Source: Geothrix sp. 21YS21S-2
GTDB lineage: Bacteria; Acidobacteriota; Holophagae; Holophagales; Holophagaceae
Reading direction: 5' to 3'
DNA: 64,000 nucleotides
Assembly (NCBI RefSeq): GCF_030846775.1
Contig: NZ_CP132910.1
Span: 1,212,001-1,276,000 of the forward strand
Every line of letters starts with the position of its first letter. Positions within the stretch are counted from its first letter, which is position 1. Of the stretch, positions 8,765 through 16,524 are shown piece after piece. Position numbers and translations under genes: made by a program. The notes beneath the pieces were generated by a model, which had not been told where the DNA came from, ran no database searches, and saw only the letters and a list, made by a program, of their open reading frames with translations.

Positions 8765-9259
8765 CTACTTGAAATGCTGCTGGAGCTTCTTGAGCGTCCA
8801 GGCGTTGCCGGACTTGAAGAACTCCCGCATGCGCTGGGACTCCTCGTCGGCGGCGTAGCCCATCATGGCCAGCCGCAGCCCGGTGCGCCCGCCCAGGTCG
8901 GTGAGGGTCGCCACGGTCCACACCCCCTGCCAGGCGTTCGGGAACGGGAAGCCCTGCGGGGGCCGGTCGATGCGGAACGAGACCATGCGCCCCGGCTCGA
9001 AGGAGAGGATGCGGTTCTGGATCGTGGACGGGTCGCCCAGGGTGGCGGTGGCGCTGTAGCAGGAGCGGATGAGGCCGCCCACGCGGAAGTCCATGTCGCA
9101 CTGGGCCGGGCCCAGGAGCTTGTAGCCTTCGGGGGTGGAGAAGACCTTCCACACCTCGGACACCGGTGCTTCGATGATCCCCTCGACGACCAGGGGGGAG
9201 ACGTCGGCGGCGGCAAGGTGGAGGATGAGGGTGAAGGCGGGGAGGAGGGCGCGCAGCAT
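8765..9259 (-). CDS. exported SRPBCC (START/AHSA1-like) domain protein
   Basis: A 164-residue protein with a short signal peptide (about residues 1-18, ending in LAAA) followed by an SRPBCC/AHSA1 ligand-binding fold: VEGIIEAPVSEVWKVFSTPE at the start of the domain is the family opening, with WTVATLTDLGGRTGLRLAM near the end. Such proteins bind hydrophobic ligands, and the exact role here is unknown. It sits nine bases downstream of purD and 11 bases upstream of the isoaspartyl peptidase, so it is probably in the same transcript. The pairing with a secreted peptidase is suggestive but not conclusive. Confidence 0.82.
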   Translation of the reverse strand: MLRALLPAFTLILHLAAADVSPLVVEGIIEAPVSEVWKVFSTPEGYKLLGPAQCDMDFRVGGLIRSCYSATATLGDPSTIQNRILSFEPGRMVSFRIDRPPQGFPFPNAWQGVWTVATLTDLGGRTGLRLAMMGYAADEESQRMREFFKSGNAWTLKKLQQHFK

Positions 9260-9268
9260 GGTGCCAGT

Positions 9269-10579
9269 CTACAGGAATGGATCCGCCACCGTCCGCCCCG
9301 CCGCCGCGTGGTTCAGCGCCCGCAGCCCGATGTCGCGCCGCCTCTGCATGCCGGGCCAGTGCACGTCGGCCACGGCCCCCTCCACCTTGGCCCGTGCGGC
9401 CTCCAGGTCGGCGGCGGTCGTCACCAGGTTCAGCACGCGCCCGCCGCTGGTCACCCAGCCTTCCTGGGTCTTCCGGGTGCCGGCGTGGACCACCTTGACG
9501 CCCTCGGGGGCGCCCAGGGCGATGGGGACGTCCTTCTCGGCGCCCTCGGGGTAGCCGCCGGCGGCCAGGACCACGGCGATGGCGCAGCCGGGGCGGAGCT
9601 TCACGGAATCGCGGCGCAGGCGGCCCTCGGCCACCTCCAGCAGGAGGGACGCGAGGTCCTCGTCGAGGAGTTCCATGAGCACCTGGGTCTCGGGGTCGCC
9701 GAAGCGGACGTTGTATTCCAGGAGCTCGGGTCCCCGGGCCGTCCACATGACGCCCAGGAAGAGCACGCCCCGGGCCCGCAGGCCGTCCTTGCGCAGGCCG
9801 GCCACGGTGGGTTCCACCAGGTCCCGGCGCAGCCGCTCCAGGTCGGCGGGGGAGAGGAAGGGGATGGGTCCGAAGGCGCCCATGCCGCCGGTGTTGGGGC
9901 CCTGGTCCCCGTCGAAGATGCGCTTGTGGTCCTGGCAGGGGGGGAGGACGGCGTAGGCGGCGTGATCGGCGTCCACGTCCACCAGCACGTGGAGGGAGAG
10001 TTCCATGCCCACCAGCGGCGCCTCCAGCACGACCTTGCGCGAGGCCTCGCCGAACTGGCCGGCCATGAAGGCGCGCACGGTGGCCAGGGCCTCCTCGCGG
10101 CTCCCGGCCAGCACCACGCCCTTGCCCGCGGCGAGGCCGTCGGCCTTCAGGACGATGGGCAGGCCCAGGCTCCACGCGCGGATGGCCGCCTCGGCGGGTT
10201 CCAGGGCCGTGAACGTCATGCTCGCCGCGCAGGGGATGCCGTGGCGGACCATGAAGTCCTTGGCGAAGGCCTTGCTCCCCTCCAGGCGCGCGGTGGCCGC
10301 GTCATGGCCGAAGACGGGCACGCCCTCCCCGCGCACCGCATCGGCCAGCCCCGCCACCAGCGGGACTTCCGGTCCCACCACCACCAGCCCGGGGCGGTTG
10401 AGGGCGCACCAGGCGGCGATGCCGGAGACGTCCTCCACCGCGAAGGGGAGGCAGGTGCCGAGCCCGGCCAGGGCATCGCTGCCCGGCGCGGCGTAGAGCT
10501 CCACGGGATCAGGACCGGACTTCAGCTTCATGGCCATGGCATGTTCCCGGCCGCCGGAGCCGATGAGCAGGATCTTCAT
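9269..10579 (-). CDS. purD: phosphoribosylamine-glycine ligase
   Basis: Second committed step of purine synthesis: joins glycine to 5-phosphoribosylamine with ATP in the cytosol. The 436-residue product has the expected length and order: N-domain MKILLIGSGGREHAMA, central ATP-grasp with LKADGLAAGKGVVLA and the signature RFGDPETQ, and a C-terminal domain with VVLAAGGYPEGAEKD. The start ATG is the only sensible one. It heads a reverse-strand operon with the SRPBCC and isoaspartyl peptidase genes and is divergent from ruvA, the two starts being 48 bases apart and sharing a promoter region. No PurR-like operator or riboswitch is evident in that gap. Confidence 0.97.
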   Translation of the reverse strand: MKILLIGSGGREHAMAMKLKSGPDPVELYAAPGSDALAGLGTCLPFAVEDVSGIAAWCALNRPGLVVVGPEVPLVAGLADAVRGEGVPVFGHDAATARLEGSKAFAKDFMVRHGIPCAASMTFTALEPAEAAIRAWSLGLPIVLKADGLAAGKGVVLAGSREEALATVRAFMAGQFGEASRKVVLEAPLVGMELSLHVLVDVDADHAAYAVLPPCQDHKRIFDGDQGPNTGGMGAFGPIPFLSPADLERLRRDLVEPTVAGLRKDGLRARGVLFLGVMWTARGPELLEYNVRFGDPETQVLMELLDEDLASLLLEVAEGRLRRDSVKLRPGCAIAVVLAAGGYPEGAEKDVPIALGAPEGVKVVHAGTRKTQEGWVTSGGRVLNLVTTAADLEAARAKVEGAVADVHWPGMQRRRDIGLRALNHAAAGRTVADPFL

Positions 10580-10627
10580 ACTTCACCCCTTTCAAGAATC
10601 CTACTTCGACTGGGCTATCCTAGGTGC

Positions 10628-11218
10628 ATGATCGGACGACTGCGCGGCCTGCTTATCCATAAGAGCCTCAACTCCGCCATGGTGGAATGCGGGGGCGTCG
10701 GCTACCTCTGCTCCATTTCCCTGGGCACCTTCGGCCTGCTGCCGGAGGAGGGCCAGGAGGCCATCCTCCACGTGGAGACCCTGCTCCGGGAGAACGACCT
10801 GAGCCTCCTGGGCTTCGCCACCAGGGAGGAGAAGCAGCTGTACCGCCTGCTGGTCAAGGTGGACGGCGTGGGCCCCAAGCTCGCCCTGGCGGCCCTGGGG
10901 GCCCTGCCCCTGGCGGACCTGGTGCAGGCCATCCGGGCCCGGGACGTCAGGGCCCTCACCCGCATCCCGGGCGTCGGCAAGAAGACCGCCGAGAAGCTCT
11001 GCTTCGAGCTGTCGGAGAAGCTGGGCGGCATGGGAGGGCTGGACGGGCTGGCCGGGGGCGGAGCCCCCCGGGACGCCTGGGAGGCCGACCTGGCTTCGGC
11101 CCTCACGAACCTCGGGTTCCGGGAGGACGCCGTCCTCCCCATCGTCAAGGGCCTCGCCGCGGACCGCCCCCCCCTGCCCGAAGCCCTGCGCCTCGCCCTC
11201 AAGGGACTCCAGCGATGA
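10628..11218 (+). CDS. ruvA: Holliday junction branch migration protein RuvA
   Basis: The 196-residue DNA-binding subunit that clamps Holliday junctions for the RuvB motor. Domain I is the OB fold (MIGRLRGLLIHKSLN, VECGGVGYLCSIS), domain II has the two helix-hairpin-helix motifs (VDGVGPKLALAALG and IPGVGKKTAEKLCFELSEK), and a short linker leads to domain III (DLASALTNLGFREDAVLPIV), which contacts RuvB. The ATG at 10628 is chosen over longer in-frame readings because the protein family begins exactly MIGRLRG. ruvB and ruvC are not adjacent. The stop overlaps the next start (ATGA), coupling it to the dehydrogenase gene. Confidence 0.97.
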   Translation: MIGRLRGLLIHKSLNSAMVECGGVGYLCSISLGTFGLLPEEGQEAILHVETLLRENDLSLLGFATREEKQLYRLLVKVDGVGPKLALAALGALPLADLVQAIRARDVRALTRIPGVGKKTAEKLCFELSEKLGGMGGLDGLAGGGAPRDAWEADLASALTNLGFREDAVLPIVKGLAADRPPLPEALRLALKGLQR

Positions 11219-12153
11219 GCGTCCGGATCCTCTCCACCTCGGCGCTGGCGGGTCCGTCCCTCCAGGGCCTGGGCGCGAGGTTTCCGGAGCTGTCCATCGC
11301 CCCCTTCCGCTCCATCGCCTGGAAGATGAGCCTGGCCAACGCCGAGGCCCTGGTGGTGCTGCTCACCGAGGCCCTGTCGGAGGCCGACCTGGACTACGCC
11401 CCCAAGCTGAAGGTCATCGGCACCTGCTCGGCGGGCGTGAGCCACCTGCCCGTCGAGGCCTGCGCCCGCCGGGGCATCGCCATCGTGAATACCGCGGGCG
11501 TCCTCGCGGACCCCACCGCCGACCTGGCCCTGGCCCTGCTCCTGGCCCTGACCCGGCGGCTCAAGGACGGCGAGGCCCTGGTCCGTTCCGGCACCTGGAA
11601 GGGCTGGGCCATGGACCAGGTCCTGGGAACGGGGGTGGCCGGGAAGGTCTGCGCCATCCTGGGCACCGGGCCCGTGGGCAAGGCCTTCGCCCGCAGGGTC
11701 TTCGCCCTGGGCATGAAGCCCGTGTTCTGGGACCGCGAGAGCAAGGGGACCCCTGTGGACTTCGGCGCGGGCATCGCCCGGCGCCTTCCGCTCTCGGACC
11801 TCCTGCCCCGGGCCTCGGTCCTGAGCATCCACTGCCCCCTCACGGCCGACACCCGGGGGCTGCTCACCCGCCCCATCCTGCAGCTCCTGCCCAAGGGGGC
11901 CTTCATCATCAACACGGCCCGGGGCGGCATCCTGGACGAGGACGCCGCCATCCAGATGCTCCACCAGGGGTTCCTGGGCGGGGTCGGCATGGATGTGTAC
12001 GAGGATGAACCGAATATTAATCCCGCATGGCTGAAGGCTCCCCGCGCGGTCCTCCTACCACATCTGGGAAGTGCCACCCTGGACACACGGGAGGCCATGT
12101 CCCGGGTTCTTTGCGATGGCATCGCCGAGACCCTGGAGGGTAAGCTTGGGTGA
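11215..12153 (+). CDS. D-2-hydroxyacid dehydrogenase, NAD-binding
   Basis: A 312-residue member of the D-isomer-specific 2-hydroxyacid dehydrogenase family, which interconverts 2-oxo and D-2-hydroxy acids with NAD(P). The Rossmann motif is ILGTGPVGKAF (about residues 145-155). The catalytic triad positions are recognisable: Arg in NTARGGILDED, Glu in YEDEPN, and His in LLPHLGSAT. The closest general type is glyoxylate/hydroxypyruvate reductase, but substrate cannot be fixed from sequence. The start codon overlaps the ruvA stop. The TPR gene follows 18 bases later. Confidence 0.9.
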   Translation: MSVRILSTSALAGPSLQGLGARFPELSIAPFRSIAWKMSLANAEALVVLLTEALSEADLDYAPKLKVIGTCSAGVSHLPVEACARRGIAIVNTAGVLADPTADLALALLLALTRRLKDGEALVRSGTWKGWAMDQVLGTGVAGKVCAILGTGPVGKAFARRVFALGMKPVFWDRESKGTPVDFGAGIARRLPLSDLLPRASVLSIHCPLTADTRGLLTRPILQLLPKGAFIINTARGGILDEDAAIQMLHQGFLGGVGMDVYEDEPNINPAWLKAPRAVLLPHLGSATLDTREAMSRVLCDGIAETLEGKLG

Positions 12154-12171
12154 TTCTGCTGGAGGTTCTCT

Positions 12172-13704
12172 ATGCCCCGTCAATGGCTCCGGCTGCTGGA
12201 CCCTGAAATCCACGAACTGCGACAGGCCGACGGCAAGTCCCTTGCCGGAAGCCTGACCTATGGCCGCGCCCTCAACGGGCGCAGCCTCCACGAGGAGGCC
12301 CAGGCGGTCCTCGACAAGGCGCTGGCCCTGGACCGGGGCGACGGTGACCTGTGGTTCGAGCGCATCATGGCCCAGGGCGACCACGGCACGCTCGAGGACC
12401 TGGAGGAGCTCCACTCCCAGCTGGCCAGCATCCGCGCCGAGCATCCCCAGGACGCGGCCGTGCTGCGCAACATGGGCTTCGTGCGGATCCTGCAGCAGCG
12501 CTCCGACGAGGCCGAGAAGCTCCTGCGCCAAGCCCTCTCGGCCAACGGCGCCGACCCCAAGGCCCTGGAGCTCATGGGCCTGCTGTGCATCCAGCGGGAG
12601 AACCCCCAGGAGGCCAAGACCTGGCTCCTGAAGGCCCTCAGCCTCCAGCCCCGGGACCCCCGCTCCCTTCGCCTCCTGGGCATCACCTGCATGGACCTGG
12701 GGGATTCCAAGTCCGCCGAGGTCCAGTTCATGGCCGCCCTGGAGCACGATCCCGACTACTTCTGGGGCTGGCACAGCCTGGGCGAGCTGCTCCTAAAGCG
12801 GGGCGAGCTGGAGGAGGGCCTGCGGTGCATCCACCGGGCCCGCTGCATCCAGCCCAGGGAACCCGCCAGCTACTTCATCCTCGCCGAGCTCTTCTCCGAG
12901 CAGGGCCACATGGAGCTGGCCCAGGGCGAACTGCACCAGCTCACGTCCATGACCGCCCCCACCGAGGTGCTCTCCGAGGCCTACGCCATGCTGGGCGAGA
13001 TCCGGCGGGACCTGGGGGACACGGAGGGGGCCACCTGCTACTTCTCCCTGGCCACCGAGACGGACCCCGAGGCCGCCGACCCCTGGGCGGCCCTGGGCGA
13101 CATGGCCCGGTCGGAATGCCACTGGGAGGAGGCCCTGCGCTGCTACCAGGAGGCCCTGGCCCGGCGCCCCGGCGCCGCCGACCTGCTGGTCCAGACCGGC
13201 TACGCGCACCTGCACCTGGGCCTGCCCCAGGAGGCCGAGGGGCTCTTCCTGTCCGCCCTGGAGGCGGACCCCGGCGAATACAGCGCCTACCTGGGCCTGT
13301 CGGAATGCTACCGGAACCTCCAGCGCCCCGAGGACCAGCTCTCCATGGTGCGCCTGGCCATGGAACTGGCCCCCGAGGACCCCGACGTGTGGAACGCCCG
13401 CGGCGTCGCCCTGGAAGTGGCAGGCAGGGCCAAGGACGCCACGGAGGCCTACGAGCACGCCCTGGGCCTCGACCCCATGCACCGCAAGGCCGCCAACAAC
13501 CTGGGCTTCCTGCTGGAGAAGCGCATGCAGGCCGGCGAGACCGACCTGCACAGCCGCGCCATGGAGGCCTGGAAGCGCCGGCTCCTCATCTGCAGGGACG
13601 AGGGCCAGAGCTTGAAGATGGCAACGGAACACCTGGTCAAGCTGGGGGTCGCGGAAGACACCATCCGGCGATGGCTTGAGCGTGACCCGGCCCTCGGTTC
13701 CTGA
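12172..13704 (+). CDS. tetratricopeptide-repeat protein
   Basis: A 510-residue protein made almost entirely of TPR helical hairpins, probably a protein-interaction scaffold. At least ten repeats are visible, spaced by 34 residues, with consensus residues such as AWHSLGELLLKRGELEEGL-type, DPWAALGDMARSE, and VWNARGVALEVAGRAKDATE followed by YEHALGLDP. There is no signal peptide or membrane segment, so it is likely cytoplasmic, or acts at the inner face of the membrane near the Sec machinery encoded next door. The start ATG at 12172 has a GGAGG ribosome site about seven bases upstream. Function is otherwise unknown. Confidence 0.9.
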   Translation: MPRQWLRLLDPEIHELRQADGKSLAGSLTYGRALNGRSLHEEAQAVLDKALALDRGDGDLWFERIMAQGDHGTLEDLEELHSQLASIRAEHPQDAAVLRNMGFVRILQQRSDEAEKLLRQALSANGADPKALELMGLLCIQRENPQEAKTWLLKALSLQPRDPRSLRLLGITCMDLGDSKSAEVQFMAALEHDPDYFWGWHSLGELLLKRGELEEGLRCIHRARCIQPREPASYFILAELFSEQGHMELAQGELHQLTSMTAPTEVLSEAYAMLGEIRRDLGDTEGATCYFSLATETDPEAADPWAALGDMARSECHWEEALRCYQEALARRPGAADLLVQTGYAHLHLGLPQEAEGLFLSALEADPGEYSAYLGLSECYRNLQRPEDQLSMVRLAMELAPEDPDVWNARGVALEVAGRAKDATEAYEHALGLDPMHRKAANNLGFLLEKRMQAGETDLHSRAMEAWKRRLLICRDEGQSLKMATEHLVKLGVAEDTIRRWLERDPALGS

Positions 13705-13728
13705 TAAGCTTGGGGGTTCGGAGTACCC

Positions 13729-14067
13729 ATGAACGGATTGCTGTTGACCTTGCACGTGATCGTGAGCCTTCTGCTCATCGGAGTCATCCTGCTCCAGCCC
13801 GGATCCAAGGGCGGCGGGCTGGGTGCCACCTTCGGCGGCGGCGGCGCGAATTCCGCCTTCGGAGCCCGGGGCGCGGCGCCCTTCCTTGCCAAGTTCACGT
13901 ACTACCTCGCGGCGGGTTTCATGGTCACCTCCCTGGTGATCGAAGTCCTCATCGTCAAGGCGAACCGGTCCGTCCTGGACCGCGCCGCGGCCGTGAAGAC
14001 CGCGCCCGTCAAGCCCGCGCCCGCGATTCCCGTGCCCGCGCTTCCGGCGGCGCCCGCCAAAAAGTGA
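13729..14067 (+). CDS. secG: preprotein translocase subunit SecG
   Basis: Small accessory subunit of the SecYEG channel, 112 residues. Two transmembrane helices (about 5-23 and 55-72) flank the conserved cytoplasmic loop with the glycine-rich GGGLGATFGGGGANSAFG signature and the LLQPGSKGG stretch. An Ala/Pro/Lys-rich tail of about 30 residues follows, common in this family. A GGAG ribosome site lies seven bases before the ATG. It is 24 bases downstream of the TPR gene and 41 bases upstream of tRNA-Leu; secG next to a tRNA-Leu gene is a frequent bacterial arrangement. Confidence 0.95.
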   Translation: MNGLLLTLHVIVSLLLIGVILLQPGSKGGGLGATFGGGGANSAFGARGAAPFLAKFTYYLAAGFMVTSLVIEVLIVKANRSVLDRAAAVKTAPVKPAPAIPVPALPAAPAKK

Positions 14068-14070
14068 GGA

Positions 14071-14099
14071 TTGACGGGTGCCGCAACCCGTGGCATCCT
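14071..14099 (+). promoter_or_regulatory. sigma-70-type promoter of tRNA-Leu
   Basis: A -35 box TTGACG (14071-14076) and a -10 box CATCCT (14094-14099) are separated by 17 bases, and the tRNA begins ten bases further on. The -35 box is one mismatch from TTGACA; the -10 box is a weaker match to TATAAT. Confidence 0.7.
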
Positions 14100-14108
14100 T
14101 AGTGTTCT

Positions 14109-14194
14109 GCCCGCGTGGTGAAATTGGTAGACACGCCATCTTGAGGGGGTGGTGGCCACAAGCCGTAGCGGTTCGAGTCCGCTCGCGGGCACCA
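14109..14194 (+). tRNA. tRNA-Leu (anticodon GAG)
   Basis: An 86-base class II tRNA with encoded CCA. The acceptor stem GCCCGCG (14109-14115) pairs with CGCGGGC (14184-14190), followed by discriminator A and CCA. The anticodon stem CCATC/GGTGG encloses the loop TTGAGGG, giving anticodon GAG for CUC/CUU. The long variable arm expected of tRNA-Leu is present, and the T arm holds GGTTCGAGTCC. All stems are intact, so it should be functional. Confidence 0.97.
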
Positions 14195-14201
14195 GTAAAT
14201 T

Positions 14202-14230
14202 AAGCGCTCCCCCCGGAGCGCTTTTTTTTT
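14202..14230 (+). terminator. intrinsic terminator behind tRNA-Leu
   Basis: Perfect 9-bp stem AAGCGCTCC (14202-14210) / GGAGCGCTT (14215-14223) with a CCCC loop, followed by an uninterrupted T run to 14230. It ends the tRNA transcript just before mutY. Confidence 0.95.
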
Positions 14231-14240
14231 ATGCTGGGGG

Positions 14241-15338
14241 ATGCCCTTCGCCGACGCCGCCACGCTCCTGGCTCCCCTCGCACCCTGGTTCGACGCGGTG
14301 CGCCGGCCCATGCCCTGGCGGGCCGGGGACCTGGACGCACCCCATCCCGACCCCTACGCCGTGCTGGTCTCGGAGATCATGCTGCAGCAGACCCAGGTGG
14401 CCACGGTGATCCCGTACTTCCTGCGGTGGATGGGGAGGTTCCCGGATGCCGCATCCCTGGCGGCGGGGACCGAGGACGAGATCCACGGGCTGTGGGCGGG
14501 CCTGGGGTACTACCGCCGGGCCCGCAGCCTCCAGGGCGCGGCCCGGGCCATCGCCGAAGGCGGATTCCCCCGCACCCTGGAAGGCCTCCTGGATCTTCCG
14601 GGCCTGGGCCCCTACACCGCGGCCGCCGTGGCGGCCCAGGCCTTCCAGCTGCCCACCCCCGCCCTGGACGGCAACGCCTTCCGGGTGGCGGCGCGGGTGC
14701 TGGCCCTGGAGGACGACCCCCGCCGCCACGCAGGAGCCCTGCGGGACTGGCTGGCCCCGGCCCTGGCCGCCCACGGCCCCTCGCGGCTCACCCAGGCCGT
14801 GATGGAGCTGGGGGCGACCGTGTGCACCCCGGCCCCGCGCTGCGCGTCCTGCCCCCTCCAGGGGGCCTGCGCGGCCCGCGTCCTGGGCATCCAGGACCGC
14901 ATCCCCCCCGCGCAGCCCCGCACGAAGGTCACGGAGGTCGAGATCCATCTCGCCGCCATCGCGTCGGGCCCGGGCTGGCTCCTTCGTCCCCCGGGCGCCA
15001 AGGGGCTCCTGGCGGGGCTCTGGAGCTGGCCGTCGGCCGGGGCCGTCCCGGCGTTCCAGGGCGCGGCGGAACCGGCCGCAGCCTACGGGATCGAGGGGAG
15101 GGAACCGGCCGGGTGGATCCAGGTGTACTCGCACCGGCGCGAGACCGTGCGCCCCATCGTGGCGCGCGTGGCCTCCGAAGCCGCGCCGCCGGGCATGGAG
15201 TGGGTCCGGGCGGATCGCCTGTCCGATCTGCCGATGGGCCGGCGTGACCAGAGGCTGCGCGATGCCGTCGACGCGCCGGGAGCCCCCCTCACCGCAGCCG
15301 GCCTGAACGCCCTGCGGGAGATCCTCGCAGGAAGCTGA
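14241..15338 (+). CDS. mutY: A/G-specific adenine DNA glycosylase
   Basis: Base-excision repair enzyme that removes adenine mispaired with 8-oxoguanine; 365 residues. Landmarks are PMPWR, the EIMLQQTQVATV motif with the catalytic Glu, the helix-hairpin-helix LPGLGPYTAAAVAAQA, and LDGNAFRV with the catalytic Asp. The Fe-S loop has four Cys with spacing C-x5-C-x2-C-x5-C; the E. coli enzyme has x6 in the first gap, so it is one residue shorter here. The C-terminal Nudix-like domain that reads 8-oxoG follows from about residue 225. The start is ten bases past the terminator of the tRNA, so it probably has its own promoter overlapping that region or depends on readthrough. Confidence 0.93.
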   Translation: MPFADAATLLAPLAPWFDAVRRPMPWRAGDLDAPHPDPYAVLVSEIMLQQTQVATVIPYFLRWMGRFPDAASLAAGTEDEIHGLWAGLGYYRRARSLQGAARAIAEGGFPRTLEGLLDLPGLGPYTAAAVAAQAFQLPTPALDGNAFRVAARVLALEDDPRRHAGALRDWLAPALAAHGPSRLTQAVMELGATVCTPAPRCASCPLQGACAARVLGIQDRIPPAQPRTKVTEVEIHLAAIASGPGWLLRPPGAKGLLAGLWSWPSAGAVPAFQGAAEPAAAYGIEGREPAGWIQVYSHRRETVRPIVARVASEAAPPGMEWVRADRLSDLPMGRRDQRLRDAVDAPGAPLTAAGLNALREILAGS

Positions 15339-15344
15339 TCCTTT

Positions 15345-15380
15345 CTCGGCGAGCCTCGGCTCCTCGGCTGCCTTGGCGAA
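15345..15380. repeat. GC-rich CTCGGCG-type intergenic repeat, host copy
   Basis: The stretch beginning CTCGGCGAGCCTCGGCTCC is a near copy (one substitution, one insertion, one substitution) of the right arm of the palindrome at 15514-15605. It lies between mutY and the insertion sequence and was originally between convergent mutY and the AspT-type gene. It contains short self-complementary blocks and is followed by an A run, so it could serve as a weak terminator for the gene on the other strand. Confidence 0.6.
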
Positions 15381-15385
15381 AAAAG
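15378..15385. repeat. 8-bp target duplication of the ISL3 element, left copy
   Basis: GAAAAAAG directly before the left inverted repeat; an identical copy stands at 19366-19373. Eight bases is the usual duplication length for ISL3-family insertions. Confidence 0.9.
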
Positions 15386-15407
15386 GGTTCTTCACGGATT
15401 TGAGGGG
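15386..15407 (+). repeat. ISL3 left terminal inverted repeat
   Basis: GGTTCTTCACGGATTT plus six further bases; 20 of 22 positions match the complement of the right end. Confidence 0.92.
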
Positions 15408-15513
15408 TGGCGCCGACCCACACTCACTTTAGCTTGGTGCTGACGAGGAGGCCGGGTCCGGTCGATAGGGGCCGTTCTGAGCCCGTCATCCAGGTAAGTT
15501 GAAACGAAAAGCT

Positions 15514-15605
15514 TATCGCCGAGGCGCCGAGGGGCCGAGGTTCGCCGAGAAAAGATCTTCTTTTTATTCCTCGGCGATCCTCGGCTCCTCGGCGCCTCGG
15601 CGATA
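15514..15605. repeat. 36-bp-arm palindrome inside the ISL3 leader
   Basis: Left arm 15514-15549 and right arm 15570-15605 are 36-base inverted repeats with two mismatches around a 20-base AT-rich spacer. Each arm is built from CTCGGCG/CGCCGAG units. It lies between the left end of the insertion sequence and its transposase gene. Readthrough transcripts would form a very stable hairpin here, which could shield transposase translation from outside promoters, as known for other insertion sequences; this role is an inference. The rest of 15408-15670 shows no gene. Confidence 0.85.
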
Positions 15606-15670
15606 GGCCCTTCGATCGAGATTGCCGGATTCATCGGGTAACAGGTCGGCAGCAGTGGACTTCAGGCATC

Positions 15671-16215
15671 TTGGAGTTGTCGAGAAACCAGGATGAGAGG
15701 AGGCCGCTGCTGCCTACCAAGGAGCTTATTGCCCGTTTGGGCGGATGGAAAGGGCATCGCGTCGGAACCGTGGAAAGGTTCGAACCGGGGGAGAAGGGTA
15801 CCCGCGCCCAGGTCTGGATCGAGTTGCTCGGCTTCGGTGTCCACCCTCGGACCTGCAGCGGCTGCCAGCGCAAGGTTTCAGCGGTGCACGACTGGTCCCA
15901 GCGAGAGATCCGGGACCTGCCCGTGTTCGACGCGGATACCGTGTTGGTGGTCGGGCGTGCCCGGGTGGCCTGCCCTGCCTGCGGACCCAAGCTGGAGGCC
16001 CTGGACTGGCTGGAACCCTATGCACGGGTCACCAACTGCATGGCCGAGAGTGTGGCCCGCATGTGCAAGGTCATGCCCATCAAGCGGGCTGCCGAGCATT
16101 ATGGCCTCCACTGGGGCACAGTGAAGGACATCGACAAGGCCTATCTGGAGCGCACGCTGGAGCCAGCCAGACCAGGCAAGGTCCGGCTGCTCATGATGGA
16201 CGAGTTCGCCCTCCA
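15671..16215 (+). pseudogene. ISL3-family transposase, 5' fragment
   Basis: N-terminal 181 codons of a DDE transposase: a Cys-rich zinc-binding head (CSGCQRKV and CPACG), a helix-turn-helix (MPIKRAAEHYGLHWGTVKDI), and the first catalytic Asp in LLMMDEFALH. The frame is cut after the second base of the next His codon by the IS91-like element; residual reading continues only four codons to a stop at 16228. The start is uncertain: TTG at 15671 is the only usual initiation codon in frame, whereas an AGGAGG at 15698-15703 stands just before CTG CTG CCT ACC AAG, where family members normally begin. The rest of the gene resumes at 18633. Confidence 0.92.
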
Positions 16216-16224
16216 TAATAGTCA

Positions 16225-16290
16225 GTAAATCGGGTTCGCGGAACCCAGGCCTTCGGCTGGGTCGGTGCGATGACGCGCAACCCGATTTAC
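16225..16290. repeat. palindromic left end of the IS91-like element
   Basis: GTAAATCGGGTT (16225-16236) and AACCCGATTTAC (16279-16290) are a perfect 12-bp inverted repeat. Nested inside are CGCG/CGCG and ACCCAG/CTGGGT pairs, giving a long branched hairpin nine bases from the element end. Subterminal hairpins are typical of the origin or terminus sites of HUH elements. Confidence 0.75.
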
Positions 16291-16524
16291 GGTCTTGAAC
16301 AAGCCCGGAGCGGCAGGGGCCGGCGCGACTGGGCTGCTATGGGCAAATCGAGCTTGGCAGGCCGCCTGAGGATGGTGGAAACGCCTTGGCCATCGTCTCC
16401 CTGACCTTCGATTTCACGCTCTGTTCTGGCCGCGATGGTTCCGCTCCTGTCCATGAGCAGACCCTCTCCAGCCCACCGTGGTGGCAGGTTGCGGCGCGAG
16501 AAAGCCTGGTCGTTGTGGGGACGG

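Noticed and set aside
11215-12153. Dehydrogenase as specific phosphoglycerate dehydrogenase (serA)
   Set aside because: The length and lack of an ACT domain do not allow a narrower name than 2-hydroxyacid dehydrogenase.
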